Assembly: GCF_014196715.1 (NCBI RefSeq)
Contig: NZ_JACIEF010000002.1
Location: 1-64,000 of the forward strand
Length of the DNA: 64,000 nt
Direction: 5' to 3'
Origin: Pedobacter zeae
Lineage (GTDB): Bacteria; Bacteroidota; Bacteroidia; Sphingobacteriales; Sphingobacteriaceae
The translations under genes and the position numbers were made by a program. Position 1 is the first letter of the stretch. Each line of letters starts with the position of its first letter. A model generated the notes under the pieces. The model was not told the DNA's origin and did no database searches. It worked only from the letters and a program-made list of their open reading frames with translations. This document shows positions 63,656 through 64,000 of the stretch, in pieces.

Positions 63656-64000
63656 AAATAGATGTTTAAAATTGCTTTGTATACACTACCATCATTACTG
63701 CTTTCAAATTTATAATTACTTTGATAATGGTTTTCGAGAATATTTTCAAGCACTTTCATGCCTACACCACGATAGGTGGTATCATCGCTGTCGATGATTT
63801 TATTGGAGATTGAATTTTCAATGTAAAATTCCAGCTGAACGTCAGAAATACTCACGGATGCTTTAATTCTGGCCGTCTTGTCGGATCCGATAGCTGCATA
63901 TTTAATGGCATTTTCAAACAGCGTGAGATAAATCGTTGGTGGGATTTCAACAATTTCAAATAGATTATTATCCGGGAAAGATAGAACGATATCTAATTCG
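63652..64000 (-). CDS. Sensor histidine kinase, C-terminal part (cut by window edge)
   Basis: The visible 115 residues are the ATPase end of a LytS-type kinase: the N-box FENAIKYA and the G-box GVGMKVLENIL, ending LNIYL. The frame is open to the window edge, so the gene starts beyond it. The stop overlaps the response-regulator start by four bases, as in the other pair. Confidence 0.9.
   Translation of the reverse strand, partial: ELDIVLSFPDNNLFEIVEIPPTIYLTLFENAIKYAAIGSDKTARIKASVSISDVQLEFYIENSISNKIIDSDDTTYRGVGMKVLENILENHYQSNYKFESSNDGSVYKAILNIYL

Noticed and set aside
1-64000. tRNA genes, CRISPR arrays, insertion sequences or prophage
   Set aside because: Reading both strands I found no cloverleaf with a T-loop, no regular spacer-repeat array, and no transposase, integrase or phage structural gene.

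Overview
The window looks like chromosomal DNA of a Sphingobacteriaceae-type Bacteroidota, most like Pedobacter. Evidence: SusC/SusD proteins behind an ECF sigma/FecR pair, LytTR regulators, gene starts without Shine-Dalgarno but with A-rich leaders, promoters of the TTTG-N18-TAnnTTTG type, and GTCATT-type intergenic palindromes. There is no integrase, transposase, phage gene, tRNA or CRISPR array. The window opens in the 3' end of a 5S rRNA and closes inside a sensor kinase gene.

Layout. 1-8.4 kb: 5S rRNA tail and terminator, a secreted subtilase, a minus-strand three-gene envelope-sugar operon (GT87, GT2, polysaccharide deacetylase), a short-RNA candidate, and a secreted GH51 arabinofuranosidase. 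8.4-16.9 kb: a potassium-uptake module made of a structured leader, a 26-aa microprotein, kdpF, kdpA, kdpB, kdpC, an outer-membrane porin, a small membrane protein and a KdpD that has only the sensor half. 17-27 kb: small metabolic and regulatory units (three oxidoreductases, a hydrolase, and WYL, HxlR, LuxR and AraC regulators), several with palindromes placed like operators. At 26.9 kb a minus-strand attenuator with a six-residue leader peptide containing tandem Trp codons precedes an AraC regulator and an FAD monooxygenase.

28-34 kb: a metal-efflux operon with a Cys/His-rich small protein, an RND pump fused to its outer-membrane factor, and a lipoprotein adaptor. 34-40 kb: a large multidomain GH43 protein, a Tat-exported Gfo/Idh oxidoreductase and a membrane protein. 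40-49.5 kb: three AraC regulators, an S41 peptidase, a Crp/Fnr regulator and an SDR gene sharing a TTTACCA-N2-TGGTAAA operator, an epimerase, and a five-gene SDR/DUF2147/membrane-protein/AraC operon. 49.7-59.6 kb: a nutrient-uptake operon (ECF sigma, FecR, SusC, SusD, TlpA-like thioredoxin protein, lipoprotein hydrolase). 59.7-64 kb: two LytTR two-component pairs flanking an erythromycin-esterase-family protein.

The most promising unexplained items are the Trp-codon attenuator (26916-26989), the short-RNA unit (5631-5734), the kinase-less Kdp regulatory arrangement, and the twin Crp/Fnr operators. All functions are read from sequence motifs; no database search was run.
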